A stretch of DNA of 39,092 nucleotides from Curvivirga aplysinae (GTDB lineage Bacteria; Pseudomonadota; Alphaproteobacteria; UBA8366; Aestuariispiraceae). The DNA is taken from assembly GCF_009711445.1 (NCBI RefSeq), contig NZ_SMMC01000197.1:1-39092 (forward strand), written 5' to 3'. The notes under the pieces were generated by a model. The model worked only from the letters and a program-made list of their open reading frames with translations, searched no databases and had not been told where the DNA came from. The position numbers were made by a program, and so were the translations under genes. Positions within the stretch are counted from its first letter, which is position 1. The number at the start of each line of letters is the position of its first letter. Of this stretch, positions 1 to 10,018 are shown one piece after another.

Positions 1-366
1 CTTATCTTTACCGGATGGCCAAGTATCAACATATCTCTCCCCATCTCTATACACAGCCCAGCAATATTCGTTATCTGTACCTTCGGAATAAAAACGTGTG
101 CATAGCAGATCATCTGCGATACGCCACATCCCAAATAATTTGCTCTTGCCATTTTGATAAACGACACGTTTATCCGCTGAAAAATATTCAATAATAGGCA
201 CAGTTAAATTTCCAGCACTATCAGACAAATTCCCATATACAGTCTTTCCTGTGAAAACAGTGCGTAACTCATCATCATCAAGTTTAATTGCTTGTTCAGG
301 AATTGTATTTGTCACACAGCCAACCAAAAACAGGCCCGTAATTAAAAGCACTATTTTCTTAATCAT
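1..366 (-). CDS. Lipoprotein, copy 1 of tandem pair (3' end cut by window)
   Basis: Partial gene: the frame is open from an ATG at 366 to the window edge (122 codons seen). The N-terminus is a lipoprotein signal peptide with lipobox LVGC (Cys at residue 17), so the product is probably an envelope lipoprotein. From the lipobox to the PSGKD motif, 52 of 106 ungapped positions are identical to the lipoprotein at 871-1302, counted by hand, including the DDLLCTR and EYCW cysteines. The start overlaps the stop of the upstream secreted protein by 8 bases and has only a weak ribosome binding site, so translational coupling is likely. The pattern of a G.W.. core followed by DDLLC recalls DUF995-type alphaproteobacterial lipoproteins, but that link is a guess. 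Function unknown. Confidence 0.8.
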   Translation of the reverse strand, partial: MIKKIVLLITGLFLVGCVTNTIPEQAIKLDDDELRTVFTGKTVYGNLSDSAGNLTVPIIEYFSADKRVVYQNGKSKLFGMWRIADDLLCTRFYSEGTDNEYCWAVYRDGERYVDTWPSGKDK

Positions 367-787
367 TTCTATATATCCCCAATTTATTAAAATTCACAAT
401 TTCTGCACGTATCTTGCACATATGATCGCCAATCCTACCTTTAAGATTAGCTTCTTCCCCAAATACTTTACCAATCAAGCTTACTTTTTGACGATGAGGG
501 AACTTGAAATACCCCTCAATCTTTAAGACGTCTTGAGACATTCTCCGCACATTTAAGTCATAAAAATCTTCAACGACCTGTCCATCTTCAATAGCTTTAT
601 CAAAGATTCCAAAATCAGCACTTAAACAAGCCTCAGACTCAATCGTCAAAATTGCATGTTCGGCCTCTGCTATTTGCTTTTTAGCCCAATTTTGAATTTC
701 TTCTTGTGTTAATGTCTGTGCAGACAATGTCACTGGTATAATAACAAACAAGAAAAAAAATATGCTTCGACAAACAATAAGTTTCAT
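359..787 (-). CDS. Small secreted protein, copy 1 of tandem pair
   Basis: Not assigned to a known family. The 142-residue product starts with a Sec signal peptide (basic start, hydrophobic core, probable cut after LSA near residue 23), so it should be periplasmic or secreted. The mature part begins with an LTQEEIQNWA segment and has two cysteines (in EACL and HMCK) that are also present in the paralogue at 1336-1788, perhaps as a disulfide. The ribosome binding site GAGGAG lies just before ATG 787. The gene ends inside the start of the copy-1 lipoprotein, so the two are almost certainly cotranscribed. No catalytic motif is visible. Confidence 0.75.
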   Translation of the reverse strand: MKLIVCRSIFFFLFVIIPVTLSAQTLTQEEIQNWAKKQIAEAEHAILTIESEACLSADFGIFDKAIEDGQVVEDFYDLNVRRMSQDVLKIEGYFKFPHRQKVSLIGKVFGEEANLKGRIGDHMCKIRAEIVNFNKLGIYRND

Positions 788-870
788 ATCTCTCCTCGTT
801 TCAAACTGAACTGACTTTTTTAACTTTTAGTAGAAATACAATCTAGACATTAACTACACTTACCCCAGGT

Positions 871-1302
871 CTAGTTGATAAGTTTTTCAACATCGCCATC
901 TTTAAATATGTCAAATTCTGCTTGGACTTTCCCGCTATCCTTACCTGACGGGTGAACAACTAAGCTTTTGTTTTCAAGGGAATAAATTTCCCAACAATAT
1001 TCCTTATCCGAGTTTGCTGTAAAATATCGCGTACAAAGTAAATCGTCTTTCACGCGCCATGTACCATATAAATTGAGTTTATTTTCTTTGTAAGCAACGC
1101 GTGTATCAGCCGCATAGTATTCCACAATGGGAACAGATAAATTCCAGTTTTTATCCGCCAACTTACCATATGCAGATTTTCCAGAATATGCATTTTGAAT
1201 TTCATCCCCATTTAACTTCACAGCCTGCTTCGGAACTTGCCCTGTTACACATCCTGCAAGAACTAAACCACCGATAACCGTTATAGCCAATCTCTTGAAC
1301 AT
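871..1302 (-). CDS. Lipoprotein, copy 2 of tandem pair
   Basis: A 143-residue protein with a lipoprotein signal (lipobox LAGC, Cys at residue 18), so probably lipid-anchored. The mature domain carries VPIVEYYAAD, a GTWRV strand and conserved cysteines in DDLLCTR and EYCW. It is the complete paralogue of the truncated gene at 1-366. A good ribosome binding site (AAGGAGAG) precedes ATG 1302. It follows its secreted-protein partner by about 30 bases, repeating the gene order of copy 1. It may be related to DUF995-like lipoproteins, which I cannot verify. Function unknown. Confidence 0.8.
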   Translation of the reverse strand: MFKRLAITVIGGLVLAGCVTGQVPKQAVKLNGDEIQNAYSGKSAYGKLADKNWNLSVPIVEYYAADTRVAYKENKLNLYGTWRVKDDLLCTRYFTANSDKEYCWEIYSLENKSLVVHPSGKDSGKVQAEFDIFKDGDVEKLIN

Positions 1303-1335
1303 TAAAACACTCTCCTTATTCGTGAAAATTATTTT

Positions 1336-1788
1336 CTATTGTTGAATTTTTATGGCATCCAGATTGTCTATACTGCCAGTTCCTTTGCATTTATGACTAT
1401 TGCCAAACCATCGACCTTCAAAAGTTAAGTTATTTCCATCGATTTCGGCGATAAGCCATGCCTTTAACCTTTGCGTTCGAAGATGGTCCACATATCCCCG
1501 CATTATTAATTGATCTTGTAGATTTCTAGTAACATCAAACTCAAAGAAAGTTCCTGTTAGGACATTTTCAACAATAGGCAACGCAGTAAATTCAATGAAG
1601 ACCTTATCTTTAATACAATCCACACGAGCCGACATAAGAGCGTAATCATTCTTTTTAATATAACTCTGGCTTTGCTGCATCGCCCATTGCTTCAGTTCTT
1701 CTGGTGTCATGGTAGACTGCGCCTCACTTGGTACAGCAAACAAAGTTACAGATAAAATCAATGAAAACAAAGAAATGATATTTTTCAT
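1336..1788 (-). CDS. Small secreted protein, copy 2 of tandem pair
   Basis: A 150-residue protein with a Sec signal peptide (MKNIISLFSLILSV..., probable cut after SEA near residue 23). I chose ATG 1788 instead of the upstream in-frame ATG at 1809 because an AGGGGGG ribosome binding site sits just before it and the signal peptide starts there. It shares with the protein at 359-787 a TPEELKQWA-type start, two cysteines (DCIKDK, HKCKG), an FFEFDVTRNLQDQL segment and a GY...R block. The two are clearly paralogues. First gene of the copy-2 cassette. No enzymatic motif seen. Confidence 0.75.
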   Translation of the reverse strand: MKNIISLFSLILSVTLFAVPSEAQSTMTPEELKQWAMQQSQSYIKKNDYALMSARVDCIKDKVFIEFTALPIVENVLTGTFFEFDVTRNLQDQLIMRGYVDHLRTQRLKAWLIAEIDGNNLTFEGRWFGNSHKCKGTGSIDNLDAIKIQQ

Positions 1789-1861
1789 ATTCCCCCCTGA
1801 ACATTCCAAAATAGAAGATAAACATCTTCACATTTCCTCGCAAGAATAGAATTTAATAATT

Positions 1862-1890
1862 AAAAAGCCGCCTCGGATCGAAGCGGCTTT
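1862..1890 (-). terminator. Rho-independent terminator of aspS
   Basis: AAAGCCGC at 1864-1871 pairs with GCGGCTTT at 1883-1890. Read on the minus strand, the stem is followed at once by a run of T. It lies just downstream of the aspS stop codon and separates aspS from the envelope cassettes. Confidence 0.85.
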
Positions 1891-1917
1891 CTTAATTTTT
1901 ATCCTGTTTAGTGAGGC

Positions 1918-3705
1918 TTAGTTATCTAAAGCTTCTACAGGCATTTGGATTTTGATGTGAACATCTTCCAATTGATGATCGTCAACAGCAGCAGGTGCGC
2001 CCATCATCAAATCTTGCGCCATTTGGTTCATTGGGAAGGCTGTTACTTCACGGATGTTTTCTGTACCTGCCAACAACATCACGATACGGTCGATACCCGG
2101 TGCAGAACCACCATGCGGAGGTGCACCCAATTTCAACGCGTTGATCATGCCGCCAAAGCGTTCGTCAACAACTTCTGGGCCGTAACCTGCGATTTCAAAC
2201 GCTTTATACATAACTTCCGGTAAATGGTTTCGGATCGCACCAGAAGAAAGCTCAATACCGTTACACACGATGTCATACTGATATGCATTGATTGTAAGAG
2301 GGTCTTGGTTTTCCAACGCATCCATACCGCCTTGTGGCATAGAGAATGGGTTGTGAGAGAAGTCAACTTTACCCAATTTTTCGTCATATTCGAACATTGG
2401 GAAATCAACGATCCAGCAGAAATCAAATTTGTTTTCGTCGATCAATTCAAGATCGTTACCAAGCTTGGTACGAACGATACCAGCGAAATCAGCCGCATCT
2501 TTTTCTTTACCCGCAACGAAGAAGACAGCGTCGCCATCTTTTACGCCTGTGATTTCTTTGATTTTCTCTAGACGTGCTTCATCCAAGTTCTTGGCGATTG
2601 GACCAGCAGGACCTTCTTCCTTGAAGTTGATATAGCCCAAACCAGCTTGGCCTTCGGATTGTGCCCAACTGTTTAACTTATCAAAGAAACTACGTGGACG
2701 ATCAGACACTTTAGGTGCCGGGATCGCTTTGACCACCATGCCTTTTTCAACAAGACCCGCGAAGACTTTAAAGTCAGAACCCGCAAATACGTCAGACACA
2801 TTTGTAATGATCAATGGGTTACGTAAGTCAGGCTTGTCGTTACCATATTTCTCCATAGATTCTTTGTAAGGAATGCGTTTGAACGGCATTGGGCTTACTT
2901 CACGGCCATCTGCGAATTCAACAAATAGGTCATGTAAGACAGGCTCAATTGCATCAAATACGTCTTCTTGTGTGACAAAGCTCATTTCAAAGTCGAGCTG
3001 ATAGAACTCACCCGGTGAACGATCTGCACGCGCATCTTCATCACGGAAACAAGGGGCGATTTGGAAGTAACGGTCAAAGCCAGCCATCATCAACAATTGT
3101 TTGAACTGTTGAGGGGCCTGTGGCAACGCATAAAACTTACCTGGATGCAAACGGGAAGGTACCAAGAAGTCACGCGCACCTTCCGGAGAAGACGCTGTCA
3201 AAATCGGTGTTTGATATTCACGGAAACCTTGGTCGATCATTCGACGACGTACGGAAGAAATAACTTCTGAACGCAAAATGATATTCTTTTGCATATCTTC
3301 ACGACGTAAATCCAAAAAACGGTTTTTCAAACGGATATCTTCTGGATAACCCGCATCTTTGTTTACAGGCATTGGAAGTTGATCTGAACGGGAAAGAACT
3401 TCCACTTTTTCTGCAACAACCTCGATTTCACCCGTTTCCATATTCGGATTGATGGTTTCATCAGACCGTTTCAAAACCTTACCAGTTACACAAACGGTAG
3501 ATTCGTTGCTCAAACCTTCCAAGATCGGGAATACTTCATGGGAAGTATCCACCACGATTTGTGTCAAACCATAATGGTCGCGCAAGTCTACGAAAAGCAG
3601 ATTACCGTGGTCACGCTTACGGTGGACCCAACCGGAAAGACGAACTTCTGCGTCTACGTCACTTTGACGCAACGCGCCGCAAGTATGCGTGCGATACTGA
3701 TGCAT
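1918..3705 (-). CDS. aspS: Aspartate--tRNA ligase (AspRS)
   Basis: Class II aminoacyl-tRNA synthetase that charges tRNA-Asp (and possibly tRNA-Asn, if this organism uses the indirect Asn pathway). The order is an N-terminal OB-fold anticodon-binding domain ([21 protein letters not shown]), the catalytic core with motif 2 ([19 protein letters not shown], the alphaproteobacterial form), the bacterial insertion domain, and motif 3 near the C-terminus ([14 protein letters not shown]). The product is 595 residues, normal for bacterial AspRS. I start at ATG 3705 ([13 protein letters not shown]), the usual AspRS beginning, with GGAG just upstream; the frame runs 23 codons further but that extension resembles nothing known. 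It is divergent from rnd and followed by its own terminator. Confidence 0.97.
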   Translation of the reverse strand: MHQYRTHTCGALRQSDVDAEVRLSGWVHRKRDHGNLLFVDLRDHYGLTQIVVDTSHEVFPILEGLSNESTVCVTGKVLKRSDETINPNMETGEIEVVAEKVEVLSRSDQLPMPVNKDAGYPEDIRLKNRFLDLRREDMQKNIILRSEVISSVRRRMIDQGFREYQTPILTASSPEGARDFLVPSRLHPGKFYALPQAPQQFKQLLMMAGFDRYFQIAPCFRDEDARADRSPGEFYQLDFEMSFVTQEDVFDAIEPVLHDLFVEFADGREVSPMPFKRIPYKESMEKYGNDKPDLRNPLIITNVSDVFAGSDFKVFAGLVEKGMVVKAIPAPKVSDRPRSFFDKLNSWAQSEGQAGLGYINFKEEGPAGPIAKNLDEARLEKIKEITGVKDGDAVFFVAGKEKDAADFAGIVRTKLGNDLELIDENKFDFCWIVDFPMFEYDEKLGKVDFSHNPFSMPQGGMDALENQDPLTINAYQYDIVCNGIELSSGAIRNHLPEVMYKAFEIAGYGPEVVDERFGGMINALKLGAPPHGGSAPGIDRIVMLLAGTENIREVTAFPMNQMAQDLMMGAPAAVDDHQLEDVHIKIQMPVEALDN

Positions 3706-3881
3706 GGAAATCTCCAACAATGCGATGCTTAAAATCTTATCAACGTTACCGAAGTGGCAACTTATTTTCTGCAACGGGAAAGACTATGTTTTACGCCATT
3801 TGTCAACCAAAATGACATAAATCTATCCCCTATTCGCCTTTATCTTGGACTCTTAATACAGACTCGTCTATTCACAAAGAC

Positions 3882-5051
3882 ATGACAATTACACCAATTA
3901 CAGAATCCGGCCCTTTACTGACCTTGTGTAACAAGCTTGCGGAGGCCGACTATATCACCGTAGATACTGAATTCCTGCGCGAAAAGACCTATTGGCCAAA
4001 GCTATGCCTGATACAGGTTGCCAGTACAGAAGTTGAAGCCGTTATTGACCCGCTTGCTGATGGGTTGGATATGGCGCCTTTTTATGACCTGATGCAAAAA
4101 GAGAGTATCTTGAAGGTTTTTCATGCGGCCCGTCAGGATATGGAAATTTTCTTCCAGAAAATGAATGCCGTCCCAAAGCCGATTTTTGATACACAAATTG
4201 CGGCAATGGTTTTAGGTCATGGTGACCAAGCAGGTTATGAGACTTTGGTGAATAAAGTTCTTAACCGTCAGGTAGATAAATCTGCACGTTTTACAGATTG
4301 GTCCATGCGTCCATTGAACCAAAAGCAACTTTCTTATGCGCAAAGTGATGTCACCCATCTACGCGATATTTATGAGAAATTCGCGCGACAACTTGCTGAG
4401 ATGAACAGAACCAGCTGGGTGGATGATGAAACTGCATATTTAATGGATCCGGCTACCTATACGGTTATTCCCGAAGAATGCTGGCGTCGTATTAAATCTC
4501 GTGGCACAGAACCTCGCTTTTTAGGTGTTTTACGCGAAGTTGCAGCATGGCGGGAACGCGAAGCACAAGCCCGTGACATCCCAAAAAATCGTATTTTACG
4601 TGATGAAGCCTTATTAGATATTGCCGGCACAAAGCCCCAAGATGTGAAAGCCTTAAAGAAAATCCGCGGGGTTTCCGACGGTTTTGCTGATGGCAAGATG
4701 GGGCATGGTATATTAAAGGCCATTGCAACAGCATTAGATTTGCCAGACGAAGATTTACCGCGCCTGCCACGTCGTCCCCGCCTGCCCGATGGTATTGGGC
4801 CTCTAACTGATTTGTTGAAAGTGCTATTGAAACGTCAAAGCGAGCGTCATTTAATCGCGGCACGTGTCGTGGCAACATCTGATGAATTGGAAAAACTAGC
4901 CTCCCAAGACGATCCCGATATTCCAGCCATGTCTGGATGGCGTTGGGAAGTTTTTGGCAAACGTGCTATGGAATTAAAAAGTGGTAAGCTTGCGATAACT
5001 GCCAAAGGGAAAGATATCGAAATCATCGAAATTGAGGATGATGAAGAATAA
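3882..5051 (+). CDS. rnd: Ribonuclease D
   Basis: 3'-5' exoribonuclease that trims tRNA precursors and other structured RNAs in the cytoplasm. The DEDDy nuclease residues are present: Asp28 and Glu30 in VDTEFLRE, Asp86 in HAARQD, and Tyr152 with Asp156 in YAQSD. An HRDC-type helical domain follows at about residues 210-290. The 389-residue length fits the family. The C-terminus is acidic. The start ATG 3882 is about 176 bases from the aspS start on the other strand. A TTGGAC hexamer at 3845 could be a -35 element, but the ribosome binding site is weak. Confidence 0.95.
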   Translation: MTITPITESGPLLTLCNKLAEADYITVDTEFLREKTYWPKLCLIQVASTEVEAVIDPLADGLDMAPFYDLMQKESILKVFHAARQDMEIFFQKMNAVPKPIFDTQIAAMVLGHGDQAGYETLVNKVLNRQVDKSARFTDWSMRPLNQKQLSYAQSDVTHLRDIYEKFARQLAEMNRTSWVDDETAYLMDPATYTVIPEECWRRIKSRGTEPRFLGVLREVAAWREREAQARDIPKNRILRDEALLDIAGTKPQDVKALKKIRGVSDGFADGKMGHGILKAIATALDLPDEDLPRLPRRPRLPDGIGPLTDLLKVLLKRQSERHLIAARVVATSDELEKLASQDDPDIPAMSGWRWEVFGKRAMELKSGKLAITAKGKDIEIIEIEDDEE

Positions 5052-5067
5052 TTCGGATTAAGATAGT

Positions 5068-6090
5068 ATGAAAAAGCTTTCATTCAAGCTATTGAAGTTA
5101 ATGTCAATTTCTTCCATTGCTTTGACAATGGGGGCTTTTTTTAATTCTGCTTCCGCTCAAACAGGTTTTCTACAAATTCCTGTGGATTGCGAGTTTAATA
5201 AAACCTGCTATATCCAGAAATATGCAGATGCTGTTAAGGGGCCGGATTATAAAGATTATAATTGTGGCACTTTGACCAATGATGATCACAAAGGCACCGA
5301 CTTTCGACTAAATGATTATGTTCAACTAGAACAAGGAGTTGACGTTCTCGCTGCCGTAGATGGCAAAGTCATTGAAACACGTGATTATATGCCTGATGTA
5401 AATGCCAAACTTGTTGGCAAAGAATCTGTATTTAATCGCGGTTACGGCAATATGATCGTGTTACAGCATAAGAATAATTATCGTACTGTTTACGCACATT
5501 TGAAACGTAACAGCATCAAGGTAAAAATTGGTGATATTGTCAAAGCAGGCACACCAATGGGACAAATAGGCTTAAGTGGCCTGACAGAATATCCACATCT
5601 ACATTTTGAAATCCTGAAGGGTAACCAGCGACTTGATCCCTTTACAGGTGACTCAGTAAAAACATCCTGTGGTCAAAGTGAAGATAAATCTCTTTGGGCT
5701 GTAGATTTACCATATAAGCCTGTACATCTGGTCGGTATTGGTATGTTTTCCAATCGCTTATCTATTCATGCGATGGAACATAAACTATATGAAAATGCAC
5801 GTTTACGCCCTTCTGCCAAAGGAATGATCCTAAACGCCTATATTGCTGGTGTGCGTAAAGGTGATAAAGTGCATGTTAAAATCTATCACAATGATGCTGC
5901 CGAACCATTTTATGATCAAGAAGCCATTCGCGAGAAAGATTTAGCCTTTGAACTTATTTCCGCCGGACGTAAAAACAAAGGTAAGAATTGGCCCAAAGGT
6001 ATATATCGTGGTGAAATAACCTATAGTCGCATAATAGATGGAAAACCCACGATACTGATTGAAGAAAGCGCGGAAACAGAAATCAAATAA
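5068..6090 (+). CDS. Secreted M23 (LytM-type) metallopeptidase
   Basis: Probable periplasmic zinc peptidase or peptidoglycan endopeptidase. A signal peptide with a likely cut after ASA (residue 30) is followed by the M23 domain. Its zinc and catalytic residues are all visible: His74 and Asp78 in HKGTD, His144 in YAHL, and His177/His179 in HLHFE. The peptidase is therefore predicted active, unlike degenerate LytM activators such as EnvC. Residues about 200-340 form a second domain, probably beta-rich, that I do not recognise. The gene begins 16 bases after rnd, so it may be cotranscribed, and ends 11 bases from the convergent ppx gene. Confidence 0.88.
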   Translation: MKKLSFKLLKLMSISSIALTMGAFFNSASAQTGFLQIPVDCEFNKTCYIQKYADAVKGPDYKDYNCGTLTNDDHKGTDFRLNDYVQLEQGVDVLAAVDGKVIETRDYMPDVNAKLVGKESVFNRGYGNMIVLQHKNNYRTVYAHLKRNSIKVKIGDIVKAGTPMGQIGLSGLTEYPHLHFEILKGNQRLDPFTGDSVKTSCGQSEDKSLWAVDLPYKPVHLVGIGMFSNRLSIHAMEHKLYENARLRPSAKGMILNAYIAGVRKGDKVHVKIYHNDAAEPFYDQEAIREKDLAFELISAGRKNKGKNWPKGIYRGEITYSRIIDGKPTILIEESAETEIK

Positions 6091-6101
6091 TTTCGACCTT
6101 A

Positions 6102-7646
6102 TTATCTGCTTAAAATTTCTTGCTGAATGTCAACTGCCGACATACGTATTTCATGATAAAGGCCAAGACTTTTTGCGAGATTAGCCATACGTTTTTCTAC
6201 AACTTCCCCTGCCATATAAGATTTGTCCGCTGGTCCAGTTAATAAAAGCTCTCTTCCTCGAACACGTAAATCATACTCTTTCAAGTGTTTGGAAACACCG
6301 CCTGTTAATGCGTAACCCAATCTCATTGCACATCCGATGGCATTTGCGCGTTCGATCTCTCTCTCACTTAAAAGATGTTCAATTGTTTTTAAACCACGCG
6401 CGGCACCAATAACGGTTCCATAACGGGTTGCAACAGCTAATGCTAAATAAACGCGCTCCTTATGCGTGACACCAACAATTGGAAAACGCATTACCCTATT
6501 TAGGGCATGATCCACCCTATAATCAGGATGCTCAAGGCGCCCTATTTCTGAAAGCAAACAGGCTGCCTCGCGAATACGTTTTTCCCATGGCTGATCATCA
6601 ACTTTAAAAATAGGATCAATCCATTTAAATAACTTTTCACCATCAACACGATCGAAACTTTGAGACCACGGCATCCGATGACATGCAGCCAACAGAGGGT
6701 CTTCCGCCTGAACCTGCTTGCCCAGCTTATCGAACAAACATCCTTCACGTACACCATTTGCAGAAAAAACAAGCTTGTTTGGCTTGGCAGATCGTATAAC
6801 ACGCTGCATTAATAAAGCCGCATAACGTAGGGTTTCGACACGTCTCGTACTGTCTTGATATTTTTCGAGAAGTTCTTCATCCCCCATCGCAAAAATATGG
6901 TCACAATATTCCTTTACATATTCTGCTTCCATCTCATAGCCGTGCAATACATGCAAAGGATAATCAACTTCTTCCATATGGATTTTAGCTATCGCACGCC
7001 AAGCTCCGCCCACGACATAAAATTCCTTACCTTCCAGTTTTGATAACCATTTTACTTTTTCAAGCATCGGATCAATGATACTGATCAGCTTATTTTTTGA
7101 ACTTGATAGATTACCAGACATTCGAATAGGGCCAAGAGGCAATGTTTCAAATCGGCCTGTATGAGATTTGTTCAACTCAACTAACTCAACGCTTCCACCA
7201 CCCAGGTCTCCCATAAAACCATTAGCGTTAGGAATTCCAGATATAACCCCTAATCCAGACAATCGTGCTTCTTCATGACCTGAGATGGTTTGGATTTCTA
7301 GACCACTTAACTCTTTTACACGACGGGTAAATTCAGGACCATTTTCTGCTTCTCTAACTGCTGCGGTCGCTAAAACAGTGATCTTGGAAACCTTCATACT
7401 ACGCGCTATATTTGCAAAACGAGGTAAAGCACGCAATGCACGCTCTACACCTTCATCATGCAAACGTCCTGTTGCATTCAAATCCCGCCCTAATCCGCAC
7501 AAAATCTTTTCGTTAAAAACCGGTATAGGCGCACGAACCCGACCTTCATAAATTACCAGACGGATTGAGTTAGATCCAATATCAACAACCGCTATTGGAG
7601 AAGAATTATTTTCCTGGGTTTCTGCCCATAAGGGATGCTTGGTCAT
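6102..7646 (-). CDS. ppx: Exopolyphosphatase, Ppx/GppA family
   Basis: Hydrolyses terminal phosphate from polyphosphate and/or converts pppGpp to ppGpp. The sugar-kinase/actin-like fold is marked by the phosphate-1 motif VVDIGSNSIRLVIY near residues 19-32 and the glycine-rich GDLGGGSVEL motif near residue 145. The C-terminal half (about 310 onward) matches the HD-like helical domain of long Ppx proteins. The 514-residue length matches Ppx. It lies 44 bases downstream of ppk on the same strand, the classical ppk-ppx arrangement, which favours polyphosphate as the substrate. The sequence alone does not exclude GppA activity. Confidence 0.93.
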   Translation of the reverse strand: MTKHPLWAETQENNSSPIAVVDIGSNSIRLVIYEGRVRAPIPVFNEKILCGLGRDLNATGRLHDEGVERALRALPRFANIARSMKVSKITVLATAAVREAENGPEFTRRVKELSGLEIQTISGHEEARLSGLGVISGIPNANGFMGDLGGGSVELVELNKSHTGRFETLPLGPIRMSGNLSSSKNKLISIIDPMLEKVKWLSKLEGKEFYVVGGAWRAIAKIHMEEVDYPLHVLHGYEMEAEYVKEYCDHIFAMGDEELLEKYQDSTRRVETLRYAALLMQRVIRSAKPNKLVFSANGVREGCLFDKLGKQVQAEDPLLAACHRMPWSQSFDRVDGEKLFKWIDPIFKVDDQPWEKRIREAACLLSEIGRLEHPDYRVDHALNRVMRFPIVGVTHKERVYLALAVATRYGTVIGAARGLKTIEHLLSEREIERANAIGCAMRLGYALTGGVSKHLKEYDLRVRGRELLLTGPADKSYMAGEVVEKRMANLAKSLGLYHEIRMSAVDIQQEILSR

Positions 7647-7690
7647 CCTGTTTCTTATTCCTTGTGATGCTCTTCAGAAACCGCCTCTTT

Positions 7691-9898
7691 CTATGAAGAT
7701 TTTGGTCCCCGCCGAGATTTCTTCTTATCTTTCTTCAACGCCTTACCACGCCCAGACAGACTTGGATTCGTCATAAAGAAACGATGTGCATTGAAGGCGC
7801 CTTTATTTGTCTCAGGACGGGTGTAGGAACCATCCGGTGCAAGGAACCAACTTTGCTCTTCATCTGCCAGATTAGCATACATTACCTGATTTAAAATCTG
7901 TCTTTTCACTGTAGAGTTTAAAATCGGCACCATTGTTTCAACACGACGATTTAAATTACGTGGCATCAAATCAGCGGAAGAAATATATACTTTCGCATCT
8001 AAAGAAGGCATTTCCTCGCCATTTGCGAAACAGAATATCCGGCTATGTTCCAAGAAACGACCAACGATACTGCGCACGTTAATATTTTCCGATAGACCCG
8101 GTACACCTGGACGCAAACAACAAATACCACGGGCAATAATCTCAATATTCACCCCCGCTTGGCTAGCGCGGTATAGATCATCGATAATCTGATCATCAAC
8201 CAAACTATTCGCTTTCAACCAGATACCCGAAGGCTTACCTGCCTTTGCATTCTTAATTTCAGCTTCAATATTATCATGAATTTGATCACGCAATGTATGC
8301 GGCGCGTAACGCAAAGCCTGCATGTCTTTAGGCTTGGCATATCCTGTAATAAAATTAAATAACGCTGCTGCATCATTCGCAAATACAGGATCGCAAGAAA
8401 ACATGGATAAATCTGTATAAATCAATGCAGTGATTGGATGGTAATTACCCGTTCCAAAATGCACATAAGTACGGGTAGATTTACCTTCACGACGTGTGAC
8501 CATCGCGACTTTCGCATGGGTTTTCAGGTCTACGAAACCATACACAACATGAACGCCTGCACGCTCTAAATCACGGGCCCACTTAATATTCGCAGCCTCA
8601 TCAAAGCGGGCTTTCAACTCAACCAAGGCCGTAACTTGCTTACCTGCATCTGCAGCTTCGATGAGCGCCCGAACGATCGGGGAATCATTGGAGGTACGAT
8701 AAAGTGTCTGTTTAATTGATAATACATTTGGATCCGCTGCGGCCTGACGAATGAAACGCAGAACCACATCGAAACTCTCATATGGATGATGCACAATGAA
8801 ATCTTTTGCACGAATGGCTGCAAAACAATCCCCGCCAAAATCAGCGATACGCTCAGGATGGCGTGGTTTATAAGGTTCAAATAATAATTCATTGCGTTCT
8901 TTAACGATCATCTGACTAAAATCAGAAAGACCGAGCACCCCGCCAAGTAAGAACACATCTTCATCCAAAACACCAAGTTCAGAAACGACAAATTCCTTCA
9001 ATTCATCTGGCATATCTGCTTCTAAGTTCAAACGGATTACATGCCCTCTACGACGTTGTCTAAGCATCGATTCAAAGGTTAAAACCAGATCTTCCGCTTC
9101 CTCATCAATTTCCACATCTGAATCTCGAAGAATACGGAACATTCCATTACCAACGACTTCAAAATCAGGGAATAGACGATCAAGAAATAATCCAATCAAT
9201 TGTTCCAAACGAATGAAACGTGGATTACGTCCTGGAAGTTTAATAAACCGTTTCTGGTTATGTGGCATCGGGATCAAGCTTTTTAATTCCCAACCATCAC
9301 TTGGACGACGAAGCTGAATAGCCATCACCAGGCCTTTATTCGGCACAAAAGGAAATGGATGGGCAGGATCCACAGCGATAGGTGTTAACGTCGGATACAC
9401 ATGTTCTGAGAACCACTTATCAAGGAATTTCATATCCTCATCAGTGACTTCGTCATCTGTTAGTAAACTGATATTCTCTTCACGTAAAAGACCAAGTATA
9501 TCATGCAGAACAACTTGTTGTTCCTGCATCAATCGTCCCGCTTTTTCAGATATCGCATTTAACTGTTCCAGCGGCGTGCGACCATCGGAACTTAATGTCG
9601 TGACTCCAGCAGCAACCTGACCTTTCAGACCTGCGACACGGACCATAAAAAACTCATCAAGGTTACTGGCCGAAATCGAAATATAACGAAGACGTTCAAA
9701 TAAAGGATGACGAAAATTGGATGCTTCTTCCAACACACGAAAATTAAAGGCAAGCCATGACAGCTCTCGGTTAATAAAGCGCGTCTTACTTGTTGTGGTT
9801 ACTTCTGCTAGATCAAGTACCTCATCCAAATGAATGTTATCATTACTTTCTTCATCTTGAATAGAAGTTGATCCAGTATGATTAGAAACTGTCGCCAT
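7691..9898 (-). CDS. ppk: Polyphosphate kinase 1
   Basis: Reversibly transfers the gamma phosphate of ATP to inorganic polyphosphate. The Ppk1 order is clear: N-terminal helical domain ([19 protein letters not shown] at 41-59), head domain, then two phospholipase-D-like catalytic domains. The autophosphorylated histidine is His461 in [16 protein letters not shown]. The second catalytic block is [21 protein letters not shown]. At 735 residues it is somewhat longer than E. coli Ppk, with a roughly 35-residue acidic N-terminal leader and a Lys/Arg-rich tail (about 717-735), which could help bind the polyanion. The start is supported by an AAGGAAAG ribosome binding site. The gene upstream encodes a CYTH triphosphatase 120 bases away. 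Confidence 0.97.
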   Translation of the reverse strand: MATVSNHTGSTSIQDEESNDNIHLDEVLDLAEVTTTSKTRFINRELSWLAFNFRVLEEASNFRHPLFERLRYISISASNLDEFFMVRVAGLKGQVAAGVTTLSSDGRTPLEQLNAISEKAGRLMQEQQVVLHDILGLLREENISLLTDDEVTDEDMKFLDKWFSEHVYPTLTPIAVDPAHPFPFVPNKGLVMAIQLRRPSDGWELKSLIPMPHNQKRFIKLPGRNPRFIRLEQLIGLFLDRLFPDFEVVGNGMFRILRDSDVEIDEEAEDLVLTFESMLRQRRRGHVIRLNLEADMPDELKEFVVSELGVLDEDVFLLGGVLGLSDFSQMIVKERNELLFEPYKPRHPERIADFGGDCFAAIRAKDFIVHHPYESFDVVLRFIRQAAADPNVLSIKQTLYRTSNDSPIVRALIEAADAGKQVTALVELKARFDEAANIKWARDLERAGVHVVYGFVDLKTHAKVAMVTRREGKSTRTYVHFGTGNYHPITALIYTDLSMFSCDPVFANDAAALFNFITGYAKPKDMQALRYAPHTLRDQIHDNIEAEIKNAKAGKPSGIWLKANSLVDDQIIDDLYRASQAGVNIEIIARGICCLRPGVPGLSENINVRSIVGRFLEHSRIFCFANGEEMPSLDAKVYISSADLMPRNLNRRVETMVPILNSTVKRQILNQVMYANLADEEQSWFLAPDGSYTRPETNKGAFNAHRFFMTNPSLSGRGKALKKDKKKSRRGPKSS

Positions 9899-10018
9899 CT
9901 GACTTTCCTTAATCCCAATAAGTTTTCCTGCTATTCAGGAAACATGCGTTAATCGCTCTCTTGAATTTTATAGAGTTGCGACCATCAGAACACAAATTAC
10001 AATATTATGACGTAAAGT

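Noticed and set aside
251-526. 91-codon plus-strand frame at the left edge
   Set aside because: It lies antisense to the overlapping lipoprotein and secreted-protein genes, which have signal peptides and paralogues.
1789-1809. Earlier ATG for the copy-2 secreted protein
   Set aside because: The ribosome binding site AGGGGGG lies inside that extension, directly before ATG 1788 and the signal peptide.
3706-3774. Extended N-terminus of AspRS (23 more codons)
   Set aside because: The extension is not AspRS-like, and the family start [13 protein letters not shown] at 3705 has a GGAG ribosome binding site.
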